A stretch of DNA of 64,000 nt, taken from assembly GCA_020634335.1 (NCBI GenBank), contig JACKBY010000018.1, positions 1-64,000 on the forward strand, given 5' to 3'. A program made the translations under genes and the position numbers. This document shows positions 8,786 to 18,900 of the stretch, one piece after another. Position 1 is the first letter of the stretch. Every line of letters begins with the position of its first letter. Under the pieces are notes generated by a model. It made no database searches. It was given only the letters and a program-made list of their open reading frames with translations, and was not told the origin of the DNA. This DNA is from Promineifilum sp. GTDB taxonomy: Bacteria; Chloroflexota; Anaerolineae; Promineifilales; Promineifilaceae.

Positions 8786-9589
8786 ATGCCCAACTCCACG
8801 ACCGCCGGTCCCTATGATCTCCCCCGCTTGCGGGAACAGATTCGCGCGCTCTTCAGCGACGGCGAATTGCGCGACCTGTGCATGGACCTGGGCATCGACT
8901 ACGAAAACCTGCCCGGCGCGGCCAAGGGCGACAAGGCCCGCGAGCTTGTCCTGCATGCCGAACGCATGGGCCAGCTGGCCGACCTGGTGGCTCGCGTCGT
9001 GGCCCTGCGCCCCCACATCGGCCTCAATATCCAGCGCCTGACCGAAGGCCTCGCCAGCGGCGCGTCGCAGCAGGAAGGACTGCACAGCCTCATGGAGCAG
9101 TTTCGCCGCTACAACGAGCAAATGGTCGAGTGGAAGGAGCTGCACAACCGCTTCAACATCCTGCTCAACGTCTACGACTCCTTCGGCGCGCAGATCGAGC
9201 GGGTCGACGCCCGCGAAGAGCGCATCGACCCGCGCATGTTGCAGCTGGCCTGGCAGTCGGTCTATCAGACCATCTACCAGCTATTGCTGTTCGCTCGTGA
9301 CATTCGCCACATCGGCTCGCCCTATCACGAGACGCCCCAGGCCATCACCGGGCCGGAGTGGGCTGTCGAGATGGGCTCCCTGCGCAACGGCATCCAGGCC
9401 CACTTGCAGAAGCGGCCGTCCTCCTTGCAGGCCACCTACGACAATGCCTGGTGGCAAACGCTGCGCGAAGACTCGTCGCGCCTCGATGACGCCATCAAGC
9501 GCTACCTCTTCCTGGCCGACGAGGAACTGCGCAAGACGGCCGGCGACCTGTTCGATCTGTCCTCCGAAACCCTATGGAGCAAGGAATGA
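8786..9589 (+). CDS. EAD-domain protein with C-terminal helical domain
   Basis: This is a 267-residue soluble protein. Residues about 10-72 are an effector-associated domain: LREQIRALFSDGELRDLCMD, then GIDYENLPG and KARELVLHAER. The core is close to that at the C-terminus of the 3587-5032 product. Residues about 90-265 are predicted to be all alpha-helical, begin with a WKELHNRFNILLN segment, and contain no known enzymatic motif. EADs recruit partners through homotypic contacts, so this looks like an adaptor. The stop codon overlaps the start of the membrane-anchored WD40 gene (ATGA), so the two are probably made together. No enzymatic function can be assigned. Confidence 0.75.
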   Translation: MPNSTTAGPYDLPRLREQIRALFSDGELRDLCMDLGIDYENLPGAAKGDKARELVLHAERMGQLADLVARVVALRPHIGLNIQRLTEGLASGASQQEGLHSLMEQFRRYNEQMVEWKELHNRFNILLNVYDSFGAQIERVDAREERIDPRMLQLAWQSVYQTIYQLLLFARDIRHIGSPYHETPQAITGPEWAVEMGSLRNGIQAHLQKRPSSLQATYDNAWWQTLREDSSRLDDAIKRYLFLADEELRKTAGDLFDLSSETLWSKE

Positions 9590-11085
9590 CGACCTTCGCC
9601 ACCCTGCAAACAAAACACGAACAACTTCTGGCGCGGCAGGATAACTTGCCGGAGGGCGACTTGCGCCGCCGCGCGCCGGCCGCCATGGAACTGCTGGAAG
9701 ACGCCCGCCGCTACACCGTCGAGGCCGTGGCCCAGAGCGATCAGGTGGCGGACCCCCGCGAGCGAGACCTGCTGCGCGCCTATCTGCGCTATTGGGCGAC
9801 GTTTATCTACGACGGCACAGGCGTCTTCCCCAAGACCGACCTGCGGCCGGCGGCCCTCAGCGGCCGGGAGGCCGCGCCGCCTGCCCCCACACCCGATACC
9901 ACGCCGGTCGCTCGCCGCGGCGGCCTGCCCGGATGGTTGTGGGGATTGCTGGGGCTGTTGGGGTTTCTCCTGCTTTTCGGAGTGGCAAGCCTCCTGCTGC
10001 TCAATCGCGGCCTGGATGTCAGCGAGTCAGTCGACCCAACTTTGCCCGTTCCGATCACAGCGCAACCGGCCGTGACGCGCACCCCGCTCCCGCAGACGCC
10101 AATTCCGGCCGTGCCCATCGACCAGCGCAACGCCGCGCAGATCGAGGCGCTCTTCAGCGCCGACGCCCACACCGGCGGCGCGCTGGCTGTGGCCTTCGAC
10201 CCCCAGAAACCGGAACTGGCGACGGGCGGGGCCGATGGCCGCGTCCGCTTCTGGACCGTGCCCACCCTGACGCTCAGCCGCCAGCTTGACGACCAGCGCG
10301 GCTGGGTGCGCGCCATCGACTACTCGCCCTACGGCGACCGCTCGTCCGTGCCCGGCCTGTTTCTGACCGGCGGCAATGACCGCTCCCTGCGCGTCTACGA
10401 ACTCGAGTCGTTGCAACCCTTCGCCGACTATCTACCGTCCAGCGGCAACAGCGGCTTCGTCTTTGCCGGGCGCTTCAGCCCCGACGGCCGCCTCATCGCC
10501 AGCGGCCACGGCGACGGCGTGGCCCGCATCTGGGACATCGCCAGCGGCATCGAGAACCAGACCACGCAACAGAGCGCCCCCGCCTCGCGCCTGGCGCAAA
10601 TCCCGTCCGGGGGCACGGCCGTGCTGGACGTGGCCTATGGCACCGGCGGGAGCGTGCTGGCTCTGGCGCTCAGCGGCACGGACAACGGCGTTCAGGTCGT
10701 TGACGATACCTTCAGCTTCCCCTTCTGCTCTCTTACTTCCGGCCCGGCCGCGGCTGTGGCCTTCTCTCCCCGGGGCGACCTGTTGGCGGCCGGCACGGAA
10801 GACGGCCGCCTGCTGCTCATCACCGCCACGGCCAACGGTTGCCAGGTGGCCTACGAAAACCCGGCCCACGAGGGCGGCCTGACCGATATCGCCTTTAGCC
10901 CGACCGGCGACTGGCTGGTTACGAGCGGTCGGGATGGGGTCATGAAAATCTGGTCCGTCGACGGGAATTGGCTGGCCGACCATCAGGTCGGCGCGCCGGT
11001 CGCGGCCGTGGCCGTGTCCCCGGATGCGGGCTACATCGCGTCGGCCGACGAAAACGGACGATTGATCTTGTGGGGGATTCCGTAG
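9586..11085 (+). CDS. Membrane-anchored WD40 beta-propeller protein
   Basis: This 499-residue protein has a helical N-terminal domain (about 1-85), a proline-rich linker, one transmembrane helix (about 116-140, LWGLLGLLGFLLLFGVASLL), another proline/threonine linker, and seven WD40-like blades (about 188-499). Blades are marked by repeated F/Y-S-P-x-G-x-x-(L/I)-A-(T/S)-G and (V/A)-R-(F/I)-W segments, for example GRFSPDGRLIASG and IAFSPTGDWLVTSG. Seven blades give one complete propeller. The ATG at 9586 forms an ATGA overlap with the EAD gene and is preceded by GGAG at 9576-9579; an in-frame ATG at 9574 adds four residues. The domain plan suggests a membrane sensor or scaffold coupled to the EAD protein. 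Confidence 0.8.
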   Translation: MTTFATLQTKHEQLLARQDNLPEGDLRRRAPAAMELLEDARRYTVEAVAQSDQVADPRERDLLRAYLRYWATFIYDGTGVFPKTDLRPAALSGREAAPPAPTPDTTPVARRGGLPGWLWGLLGLLGFLLLFGVASLLLLNRGLDVSESVDPTLPVPITAQPAVTRTPLPQTPIPAVPIDQRNAAQIEALFSADAHTGGALAVAFDPQKPELATGGADGRVRFWTVPTLTLSRQLDDQRGWVRAIDYSPYGDRSSVPGLFLTGGNDRSLRVYELESLQPFADYLPSSGNSGFVFAGRFSPDGRLIASGHGDGVARIWDIASGIENQTTQQSAPASRLAQIPSGGTAVLDVAYGTGGSVLALALSGTDNGVQVVDDTFSFPFCSLTSGPAAAVAFSPRGDLLAAGTEDGRLLLITATANGCQVAYENPAHEGGLTDIAFSPTGDWLVTSGRDGVMKIWSVDGNWLADHQVGAPVAAVAVSPDAGYIASADENGRLILWGIP

Positions 11086-11200
11086 GAAAAGAGACGGCCA
11101 ATAGTTCGGCCGGTCAAAAATTTAACCAGTATTTTGCGATTGGAACACAGCACCCTCCAGGAGTGCCAATCACACTGTGACGCGTGGACAGGCAATCATT

Positions 11201-12049
11201 TCACAACGCGATCAACATCACTGCCATCATCGCCATCCCCACGCCCACGTTTTGCCGCGGGGACAGGCGCTCGCCCAGCAGCAGCCACGCCAGCAACGTC
11301 GTCACCGCCGGATAGAGCGACCCCAGCACCGCGGCTACGTCCAGACGCCCGGTTTGCGAAGCCAGCATGAAGAAGACGTTGCCGGCCGTGTCGCCCAGCC
11401 CGGCCACGGTTGCCAGGCCCCAGGGAAAGCGACCCGTTGCCTGCCCGGCAGCCGTCCGGCGACCGGCGAAACTGACCACCAGCATCATCGTCATGGACGT
11501 GGCCCGCACCGCCACCAGCGGCCACACAAAGCCCTGGCCCGGCTCGATGCGGCCGATGATCGTCAGGAATACCCCAAACCCCACCCCGGCCAACAGCGGC
11601 AAGACGATGTCCTCGCGCCGGACGGGCGTCGACCCGTCTGGCCGGGAAATGAGCCACAAAGCCGGCAGCGCCAGCAAAAAGCCGGCCAACTGGCCCGCGC
11701 CGGGCAGCCCTTCGGTGAGCAAGCCCACGAATAGCGGGATACCGCCGGAAGCCACGGCCGTCAGCGGCGCGGCAATGCCCATTTTGCATTGCGCCATACT
11801 CATGTAGAAGAGCAGCACCCCCATGCCGCCGCCCAGACCGCCGATGGCCCCAGCCAGCAGCACCGCCGGGGCGGGCAGCGGCTCGCGCAGCCACAGACCA
11901 AACAGAAGCAACGCCGCCGTACCAATGGCTTGCGACGCCAGGACGATGCGCGCCGCGGCCCGGCAGCGGCTAGCCAATCCGCCCGCAAAATCACCCGCGC
12001 CCCAGGCCAGCGAGGCCGTCAGCGCCGACAGGATGACAGTTAATTCCAT
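11201..12049 (-). CDS. EamA/DMT-superfamily transporter
   Basis: This is a 282-residue polytopic membrane protein with about ten hydrophobic helices arranged as two EamA-type halves (ALTASLAWGAGDFAGGLASR at the N-terminus, GSLYPAVTTLLAWLLLGERLSPRQNVGVGM at the C-terminus). The second half carries the characteristic 'LYPAVT..LAWLLLGE' segment of drug/metabolite transporters. I start at MELTVILSAL because the upstream extension is polar. A weak -10-like TACGCT lies 7 bases upstream of this ATG. The transported compound is unknown. Confidence 0.85.
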   Translation of the reverse strand: MELTVILSALTASLAWGAGDFAGGLASRCRAAARIVLASQAIGTAALLLFGLWLREPLPAPAVLLAGAIGGLGGGMGVLLFYMSMAQCKMGIAAPLTAVASGGIPLFVGLLTEGLPGAGQLAGFLLALPALWLISRPDGSTPVRREDIVLPLLAGVGFGVFLTIIGRIEPGQGFVWPLVAVRATSMTMMLVVSFAGRRTAAGQATGRFPWGLATVAGLGDTAGNVFFMLASQTGRLDVAAVLGSLYPAVTTLLAWLLLGERLSPRQNVGVGMAMMAVMLIAL

Positions 12050-12144
12050 GCGCCAAAGCGTAGCACCATCCGGTGGTTTAGTCGCCCACAAGACGGCCAA
12101 TTGGCGGCGGGTCAGGCTGACATTGGTACTATCCTGATGGTCTT

Positions 12145-13095
12145 TTATCGACGACTTCTAAAAGACTGGGAATCCAAATCTACTCTTTTAATCAATTCCG
12201 TTAGATCGCTATTCAAGAAGGTAGGGGGAGTGGATTCAGTCTCGAGTTGACTATGAGTTAATCGTAACTCACTCGCAGTACTCTTAATACCATCTAGATT
12301 TGTAAGGCTCTCTTCGTAGCGCACACTATTGCTTGTCGGCTTATCGTTGTAATAGTATGTGCGTTTGACATTACTAAACAAACGAATACGGCTACCGTCG
12401 AAATCATAAAACAAGACGGCATCCCCCCTCTCAACATACTGCTTCCACTCATCGCCCCTATAGTAATAGAGAAAGCGATCTCGATTTGACAACCGCCAAA
12501 ATCTGGCTTCTTCGCCGTAACCAGTCAAAAAGGTGTGCGGACCGGAAACATTAAAAACTTGACCATCGATCATCACAGTCTGACCATTAGCTAAAGCTAA
12601 ATCAGCGGGCAAAATCCAGTAATCTATCCATTTCCACGCGGGATCAGATTGGCTAGAGCATAATTCAGCGTGATTTGTGACTGTGTTATAATGGCAATAC
12701 CAATTATCAGGCTGCCAATCAAACGGATTAGGACTGTACCATTGGGAACCGTAAATTCTAATAGTGTCGGCATCAATCTGTTTGTCAGCAGTCCTTGTTA
12801 AGTGAGTTCCAGGGTTCCAATAATATCCATCGAGATAGAGCTCTCCTTCGCCATCCCAGCGAAGCTGCAGGCCAAGATGGAGCGTTGCCAAGGGTGGCCG
12901 TGTGGGCGTTGGTCCGGGAACTTCTACAATCACCGGTACATATTGAGTCGGATAGCTGCCAAGCGACTGATCAGGTGCATGGGTTTCTAGCTGTCCAGCA
13001 TTTGCCGAATGTCCTCCGAAGTAAGTCCAGACAATCAATCCAATAAACAGGCAAATTAAGAGCGTATAAACCGCTCCTTTCCAGCTAAGGTTCAT
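12145..13095 (-). CDS. Membrane-anchored hypothetical protein in an AT-richer island
   Basis: This 316-residue protein is of no family I recognise. An N-terminal hydrophobic helix (about 7-28) probably anchors it or acts as an uncleaved signal. A short proline/threonine linker follows, then a beta-rich, Trp/Tyr-rich ectodomain (motifs GYYWNPG, GSQWYSPNPFDWQ, IDYWILPADLALANG) with two cysteines near residues 148 and 157. Base composition differs from the neighbours: a 60-base sample at 12301-12360 has 26 G/C, against 38 in 11881-11940. That suggests recent acquisition. It is convergent with nothing and divergent from the exonuclease gene. Confidence 0.7.
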   Translation of the reverse strand: MNLSWKGAVYTLLICLFIGLIVWTYFGGHSANAGQLETHAPDQSLGSYPTQYVPVIVEVPGPTPTRPPLATLHLGLQLRWDGEGELYLDGYYWNPGTHLTRTADKQIDADTIRIYGSQWYSPNPFDWQPDNWYCHYNTVTNHAELCSSQSDPAWKWIDYWILPADLALANGQTVMIDGQVFNVSGPHTFLTGYGEEARFWRLSNRDRFLYYYRGDEWKQYVERGDAVLFYDFDGSRIRLFSNVKRTYYYNDKPTSNSVRYEESLTNLDGIKSTASELRLTHSQLETESTPPTFLNSDLTELIKRVDLDSQSFRSRR

Positions 13096-13292
13096 GCTTC
13101 CTCCTAAACCGACAAACGAGAGAATTTCAATGACTGTGAGAATAGACTAATCCCAGTCAATAATGTATTGCACTATATCACATTCGGTAGTTAGTTAACG
13201 TCACTTTCTTCCGACTCAAGGCCGTGACTAAACAAATAATGAACGCTCTAGCAAGGGCAAAACACCTCTCAGTAAAATAGTTGCAGTCCAAT

Positions 13293-13323
13293 TTGACCTG
13301 TTTCCTACCACTCTCGCTATAAT
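13293..13323 (+). promoter_or_regulatory. Candidate promoter, near-leaderless, for the exonuclease gene
   Basis: TTGACC (13293-13298) and a perfect TATAAT (13318-13323) are separated by 19 bases. ATG codons at 13326 and 13332 straddle the expected transcription start near 13330. The 13332 ATG would suit leaderless translation. Confidence 0.5.
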
Positions 13324-13331
13324 CCATGACT

Positions 13332-14339
13332 ATGTTACTCACCCTGACCGACCACGGCCTTTTTTGCGCGGCGGGTGATTTCTTCATCGACCCCTGGCGG
13401 CCGGTCGGCCGCGCCGTCATCACCCACGCCCACGCCGACCACGCGCGCGTTGGCTCCTCGGCTTACCTCTGCGCCGCGCCCGGCGCGGGGGTCCTGCGCC
13501 TGCGCGCCGGCGCGGCGGCGCCCATCGAAACTCAACCCTATGGCAGCAGGACGACGATCAACGGCGTGACCGTCTCCTTCCACCCCGCCGGCCACATCCT
13601 CGGCTCGGCTCAGGTACGCGTCGCCCACGGCGGCGAGGTCTGGGTTGTCAGCGGCGACTACAAGACCGACCCTGACCCGACCTGCGCTTCGTTTGAGCCG
13701 GTGACCTGCGACACGTTCATTACCGAGGCTACCTTCGGTCTGCCCATCTATCGCTGGCCGCCACAGGCCGAGGTCTTCAAGACCATCGATGACTGGTGGC
13801 GGGCCAATCAGCGCGCCGGCCGGGCCAGCGTCCTTTTTGCCTACGCTCTGGGCAAGGCCCAGCGCGTGCTGGCCGGCATAGATGCGTCCATCGGCCCCCT
13901 CTTCGTCCACGGCGCGGTTGACCGCCTCAATGACGCCTACCGCGCCGCGGGCGTTTCGCTGCCGGATTGCGTCTACGTTGGGGACGCGCCGGAAGACGTT
14001 GATTGGTCGCAGGCGCTGATCGTCGCCCCGCCGTCGGCCCAGGGCACGCCGTGGCTGCGCCGCTTTGGCGACCAGTCGGCCGCTTTTGCCTCGGGCTGGA
14101 TGCGCGTGCGCGGCCGTCGCCGCCGCCGCGCCGTGGACCGGGGCTTTGTCCTCTCCGACCACGTCGATTGGCCCGGCCTGCTGTCGGCCATCGCCGCCTC
14201 CGGCGCGCAGCGCGTCCTGGTCACCCACGGCTACACGGCCACGGTCGTCCGCTACTTGCGCGAGAAGGGTCTCGACGCCTATGAACTGGCGACGCCCTAT
14301 GCCGACGAACCGGGCGAGGAGGACGACACAATCGCATGA
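13332..14339 (+). CDS. Ligase-associated DNA exonuclease (metallo-beta-lactamase fold)
   Basis: This 335-residue MBL/beta-CASP-like nuclease has the metal-binding motif HAHADH (32-37), HPAGHILGSAQV, and the SGDYKTD segment. The opening TLTDHGLFC..GDFFIDPWRPV and VFAYALGKAQR-type sequence match the 'ligase-associated DNA exonuclease' family. That family is encoded next to ATP-dependent DNA ligases in bacterial DNA-repair operons with a DEXH helicase. Its stop overlaps the ligase start by 4 bases (ATGA). I prefer the ATG at 13332 because family members begin close to LLTLTD; an ATG two codons earlier is possible. Confidence 0.9.
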   Translation: MLLTLTDHGLFCAAGDFFIDPWRPVGRAVITHAHADHARVGSSAYLCAAPGAGVLRLRAGAAAPIETQPYGSRTTINGVTVSFHPAGHILGSAQVRVAHGGEVWVVSGDYKTDPDPTCASFEPVTCDTFITEATFGLPIYRWPPQAEVFKTIDDWWRANQRAGRASVLFAYALGKAQRVLAGIDASIGPLFVHGAVDRLNDAYRAAGVSLPDCVYVGDAPEDVDWSQALIVAPPSAQGTPWLRRFGDQSAAFASGWMRVRGRRRRRAVDRGFVLSDHVDWPGLLSAIAASGAQRVLVTHGYTATVVRYLREKGLDAYELATPYADEPGEEDDTIA

Positions 14340-15943
14340 AGCGCTTCACCGACCTCTATCAGGCCCTCGACAACACCAATCGCACCAACGAGAAGATCGC
14401 CGCCATGCGCGCCTACTTCGACGACGCACCGCCGGCCGATGCCGCCTGGGCGGTCTACTTTCTCAGCGGCCGCCGCCCCAAGCGGCTGCTCTCCGCGCTG
14501 CTGCTGCGCCGCTGGGCAGCCGAGGTGGCGGGCATACCGGAATGGTTGCAGGAAGAATCCTACCATGCCGTCGGCGACTCGGCCGAAGCGGCCGCTCTGC
14601 TGCTGCCGCCCGCCAACGCCGCCTCCGAGCGACCCCTCCACGAGTGGGTGACGGAAGGAATTGTTCCGCTACGCGAACTTGATGAGGCAGGGCAGCGGGC
14701 GGCCGTCGTCGAGGCCTGGGGCCGGCTCGATGACGCCCAACGCTACCTGTTTAACAAACTCATCACCGGCGGTTTCCGCGTCGGCGTCTCCCAGCGCCTG
14801 TTAACACGCGCCCTGGCCGAATCGGCCGCGCTACCCGACACGCTCATCGCCCACCGCCTGATGGGTGCGTGGGAACCGACGCCGGAATTCTACGAGATGC
14901 TGACCCACCCCGAAAGGCAGGCCGAGGAAGTCGCCGGCCGCCCCTACCCCTTCTTCCTGGCCTACCCCCTGGAGGCTGCGCCGGAAACGCTGGGCGACGT
15001 AGCCGAGTGGCAGGTGGAGTGGAAATGGGACGGGATTCGCGCCCAACTCATTCGCCGCGACGGCGAAATTTTCCTCTGGTCGCGCGGCGAAGAGCTGGTA
15101 ACTGAGCGCTACCCGGAAGTCGTCGAGGCGGCCGCCGCGTTGCCCGATTGCGTCCTCGACGGGGAACTGCTGGCCTGGGACTTCGACGCTGACCGGCCCC
15201 AACCCTTTGCCGCGCTCCAGCAGCGCATCGGTCGCAAGAATTTGACACGCAAGACGCTGGCCGGCACGCCGGTTATCCTGCTGGCCTATGACCTGCTGGA
15301 GTGGGCCGGCGAGGATTGGCGCGCCCGGCCGCTGGTCGAACGCCGGGCGCAATTGGAGACGGCTTTGGCGGCTGCCGCCGGGTCGTGGCTGCGTCTGTCG
15401 GCCGTCGTGGAGGCCGCCACATGGGCCGATCTCGCTTCGCTACGCGAAACCAGCCGAGAGCGGGGCGTCGAAGGGTTCATGATCAAGCGGCGTACTTCGC
15501 CCTACCGCGTCGGTCGCAAGCGCGGCGACTGGTGGAAGTGGAAGATCGACCCCTTTTCGGTCGATGCTGTCCTGATCTACGCCCAGCGGGGCAGCGGCCG
15601 CCGTGCCGGTCTCTACACCGACTACACTTTCGCCCTGTGGACCGGCGAGCCTGGCGACCCCGCCCGCGAGCTAGTGCCCTTCGCCAAGGCCTACAGCGGC
15701 CTGACCGACGCCGAGATCCGCGAGGTCGACCGCTTCGTGCGCACCCATACCACCGAGCGCTTTGGCCCGGTGCGCAGTGTCACCCCCCAACTGGTCATGG
15801 AGATCGCCTTCGAAGCCATTCAGGCCTCCAATCGCCACAAGTCGGGCGTGGCCGTGCGCTTCCCGCGGATTTTGCGGTTGAGGGATGACAAATCGATTGA
15901 AGAGGCCGATACACTCGACCACTTAAAGAGCCTGATCGACTAA
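14336..15943 (+). CDS. ATP-dependent DNA ligase, bacterial exonuclease-linked type
   Basis: This 535-residue protein seals DNA nicks using ATP. The N-terminal 200 residues form the helical DNA-binding domain. Adenylation motif I is EWKWDGIRAQLI with Lys230 as the predicted AMP-accepting residue. Motif III-like LDGELLAW, motif IV GVEGFMIKR and motif V WWKWKIDPF follow, and a C-terminal OB-fold completes the enzyme. Size and domain order match the LigB/PP_1105-type ligases linked to an MBL exonuclease. It is translationally coupled to that exonuclease. The usual third partner, a DEXH helicase, and the phosphoesterase are not present in the window. Confidence 0.93.
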   Translation: MKRFTDLYQALDNTNRTNEKIAAMRAYFDDAPPADAAWAVYFLSGRRPKRLLSALLLRRWAAEVAGIPEWLQEESYHAVGDSAEAAALLLPPANAASERPLHEWVTEGIVPLRELDEAGQRAAVVEAWGRLDDAQRYLFNKLITGGFRVGVSQRLLTRALAESAALPDTLIAHRLMGAWEPTPEFYEMLTHPERQAEEVAGRPYPFFLAYPLEAAPETLGDVAEWQVEWKWDGIRAQLIRRDGEIFLWSRGEELVTERYPEVVEAAAALPDCVLDGELLAWDFDADRPQPFAALQQRIGRKNLTRKTLAGTPVILLAYDLLEWAGEDWRARPLVERRAQLETALAAAAGSWLRLSAVVEAATWADLASLRETSRERGVEGFMIKRRTSPYRVGRKRGDWWKWKIDPFSVDAVLIYAQRGSGRRAGLYTDYTFALWTGEPGDPARELVPFAKAYSGLTDAEIREVDRFVRTHTTERFGPVRSVTPQLVMEIAFEAIQASNRHKSGVAVRFPRILRLRDDKSIEEADTLDHLKSLID

Positions 15944-15951
15944 ACATCGTT

Positions 15952-15957
15952 TATAAT
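15952..15957 (+). promoter_or_regulatory. -10 element close to the ATG of the cyclase gene
   Basis: A perfect TATAAT ends 8 bases before the A of the ATG at 15966, so transcription would start at or within 2 bases of the start codon. I see no convincing -35. Confidence 0.4.
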
Positions 15958-15965
15958 AGGGGGTC

Positions 15966-18900
15966 ATGAACTGCCCCACCTGTGACACGGATAATCGGCA
16001 GGGTGCCGCTTTTTGCCGCCAATGCGGGTCATTGCTGCTGCCTGCCTGCCCCGGCTGTGGGGCCGCCGCCGCGGTCGATGCCAATTTTTGTGACAGGTGC
16101 GGCCGTCCTCTCGCCCCGCGAGCCTGGACAGGCGTCCGGTTTTCGGCGTCGCCGCCGGTGTCTTCTCGATCCGCCGCGTTGCCGGAGGATTCGCTTGGCA
16201 CCCCCGCCGCGCCGCCCACGCTCGGATCCGCTTCACTTGATCGTTTCATTCCCCGCGAGTTGCTGACCAAGCTGACGGCGGCGCGAGGGGCGGCCGCTGA
16301 GCGGCGCGTCGTCACCATGCTCTTCTGCGATATTCAAGGCTCCACCGCGCTGGCCGAACAGCTCGATCCCGAGGAATGGACGGAGATCGTCAACAGCGCT
16401 TTCGAGCAGATGATCAGGCCAGTCTATAAATATGAAGGCACTGTCGCCCGTCTGATGGGCGACGGCTTGCTGGCCTTTTTCGGCGCGCCAATGGCCCACG
16501 AGGACGATCCCCGGCGCGCTGTGCTGGCCGGCCTGGCAATCGTCGATGGCATTCGCAGCTGGCGCGAAACCCAACCGGCCGCCGCCCGCCAGCTTGACGT
16601 GCGTGTCGGCATTAACACCGGCCTCGTCGTCGTCGGCGCGGTGGGTTCGGACCTGCGCCTGGAATACAGCGCCATCGGCGACGCCATCAATCTGGCCGCC
16701 CGCATGGAGCAGACGGCCGCGCCCGGCACCGTCCGCATCGCTGAGGATACCTATCGCCTGGTCGCCGATCAATTCGAATTGGAGCCACTTGGAGACGTAG
16801 ACGTGAAGGGCAAGACCCAGCCCGTTATGGCCTATCGCGTCTTGCGGCGCATCGGGCTGAACAACCGCCGGGCGACCACGACGGTGCGCTCCGCGCTCGT
16901 CAACCGGCGCAAGGAGTGGGAAGCAATCGAGCAGGCTTTTCATTCGATTGAACGCGGCCGAGGCAGCATCGTGTTTCTGATTGGCGACGCCGGTCTGGGC
17001 AAGACACGCCTCCTGGACGAGGCCATCGAGCGGCTGTTGCCGGAAATCTCCGCCGCGAGCCGCTTCTACAGCATCGCCGCCGTTTCTTATGAGGCGTCGC
17101 AGCCCTTCGGATTGCTTCTGCGGCTGATGCGTGCCCCGCTGGGCTTGATGCCGGATGATCCCCCGGCGCTCATCCGCCAGCGCGTCGCCGCCCTTGTGGC
17201 CGACGAAGATGATCGGCGTGTTCTGGAGACGCTTTTCGGCGTCGCCGGGACGACGAACGGCCAGGGGCTTGCCGGCGAGCAATTCACCCATCAGTTGGGC
17301 GAGTGCCTGGATCGATTCTGGCGCGCGCAAGCCGCCGGCCCACTGGTGATCACCCTCGACGAATTGCAGTGGCTCGATTCCTCTTCGGCCGGCCGGCTGG
17401 CCCCTCTCTTCGCCCTGAGCGAGGACACGCCGCTCCTCTTCCTGTGCGCCCTGCGGCGCGAGCGACATGCCGCCGGCTGGCGGCTCATGGAAACAGCCGG
17501 CCGCGATCTCCCCCACCGACTGTCTGAGATCGCGCTTCATCCCCTCAATGACATGGAGAGCCGCCAGTTGATCGCCGGCTTGCTCAATTCGGCCGATCTG
17601 CCCGATACCCTGGTCACCCACATTTTGGAAAAAGCCGAGGGGAATCCCTTGTTTGTGGAAGAAGTCGTGCGGCATCTCATGGAGCGCGGGGTGCTCAACC
17701 GGGATGCCTCCGGTGCCTGGGGTGTATCATCTCTGACCGATGTCGCCCTGCCCGATTCGCTACAGGCCCTTTTGACGGCGCGCATCGACCGGCTGGACGA
17801 AGCCACCCGCCGGACGCTGCAGATCGCAGCGATCTTCGGCCGCCACTTCACGCGGTCACCGTTGGCCGCGCTTGTGGAAGATCCTGATGCGCTCGACCGC
17901 CACCTCTCCGAGCTGCAACGCATGGAGCTGGTCTACGAAACCGGCCGCGTCCCCGAACCCGGCTATTCATTCAGCCACAACCTGATCCAGGAAGCGGTCT
18001 ATCAGACGATCCTCCTTAAACAGCGTCGCGCTCTGCACCGGCGGGTGGCCGAAGTCATCGAGGCGCTCCCGGCCGACAACCCGACGGCGGCGGCTTCCGT
18101 GCTGGCCCAGCATTTCATCGAGGCCGACGCGCCGGGCAAGGCCCTGCCGCACCTGTTAACGGCCGCCGGCGGAGCGTTGCGCCTGCACGCGACGGCCGAA
18201 GCCCTGGCCCTCTACGAGCGCGCCACACCCATTGCTCTGAACGGCGACGGAAATGCCGATCAACTCATCGAGATCTACACCAATCGGGGGCGAGTGCTGG
18301 AGTTGGAATCGCGTTTTGCCGAGGCCAAGGCTCTCTATGAAGCGTTTGACCTGTTGGCCCAATCGCGAAGCAACGCCGATATGGAACTGGAAGCGCTCAT
18401 TGCCCAGGGCAAGTTATACGGCAATGTGACCCCGTTTTTCGACCCGGCCCGCGGCCGCGAACTGATGGAACGCGCCCGCACCCTGGCCGAGTCCGCCGGC
18501 AATCGGGTGGCCGAGGTGCGAATCCTGTGGAATTTGGTCAACGCCGACAGGTTCGATATCAATTCGCTGGAAGCCGCGGTCGTAAACGGCGAGAAAGCAA
18601 TCGACCTTGCCCGGCAACTGGAATTGGGCGAAGAATTGGCCTATTTGCTCAATGACGTGGGCGAAATCTATGGCACGCTCGGCCGCTTCCATGAATCCGC
18701 GGTTTACCTGGGCGAAGCCCAGGAACGATGGCGACAGCTGGGCAATGATCCCATGCTGGCCGACAGCCTGAGCAGTTTGGCCGTGTGGCTCCACATCGCC
18801 GGCCACATCCACGAGGCCCTGGACAACTCGGAGGAAGCAGTGCGGGTCACCACCCGCATCGGCAATCTATGGGGCGAGGGCTATAGCCTGTCCGTTCGCG

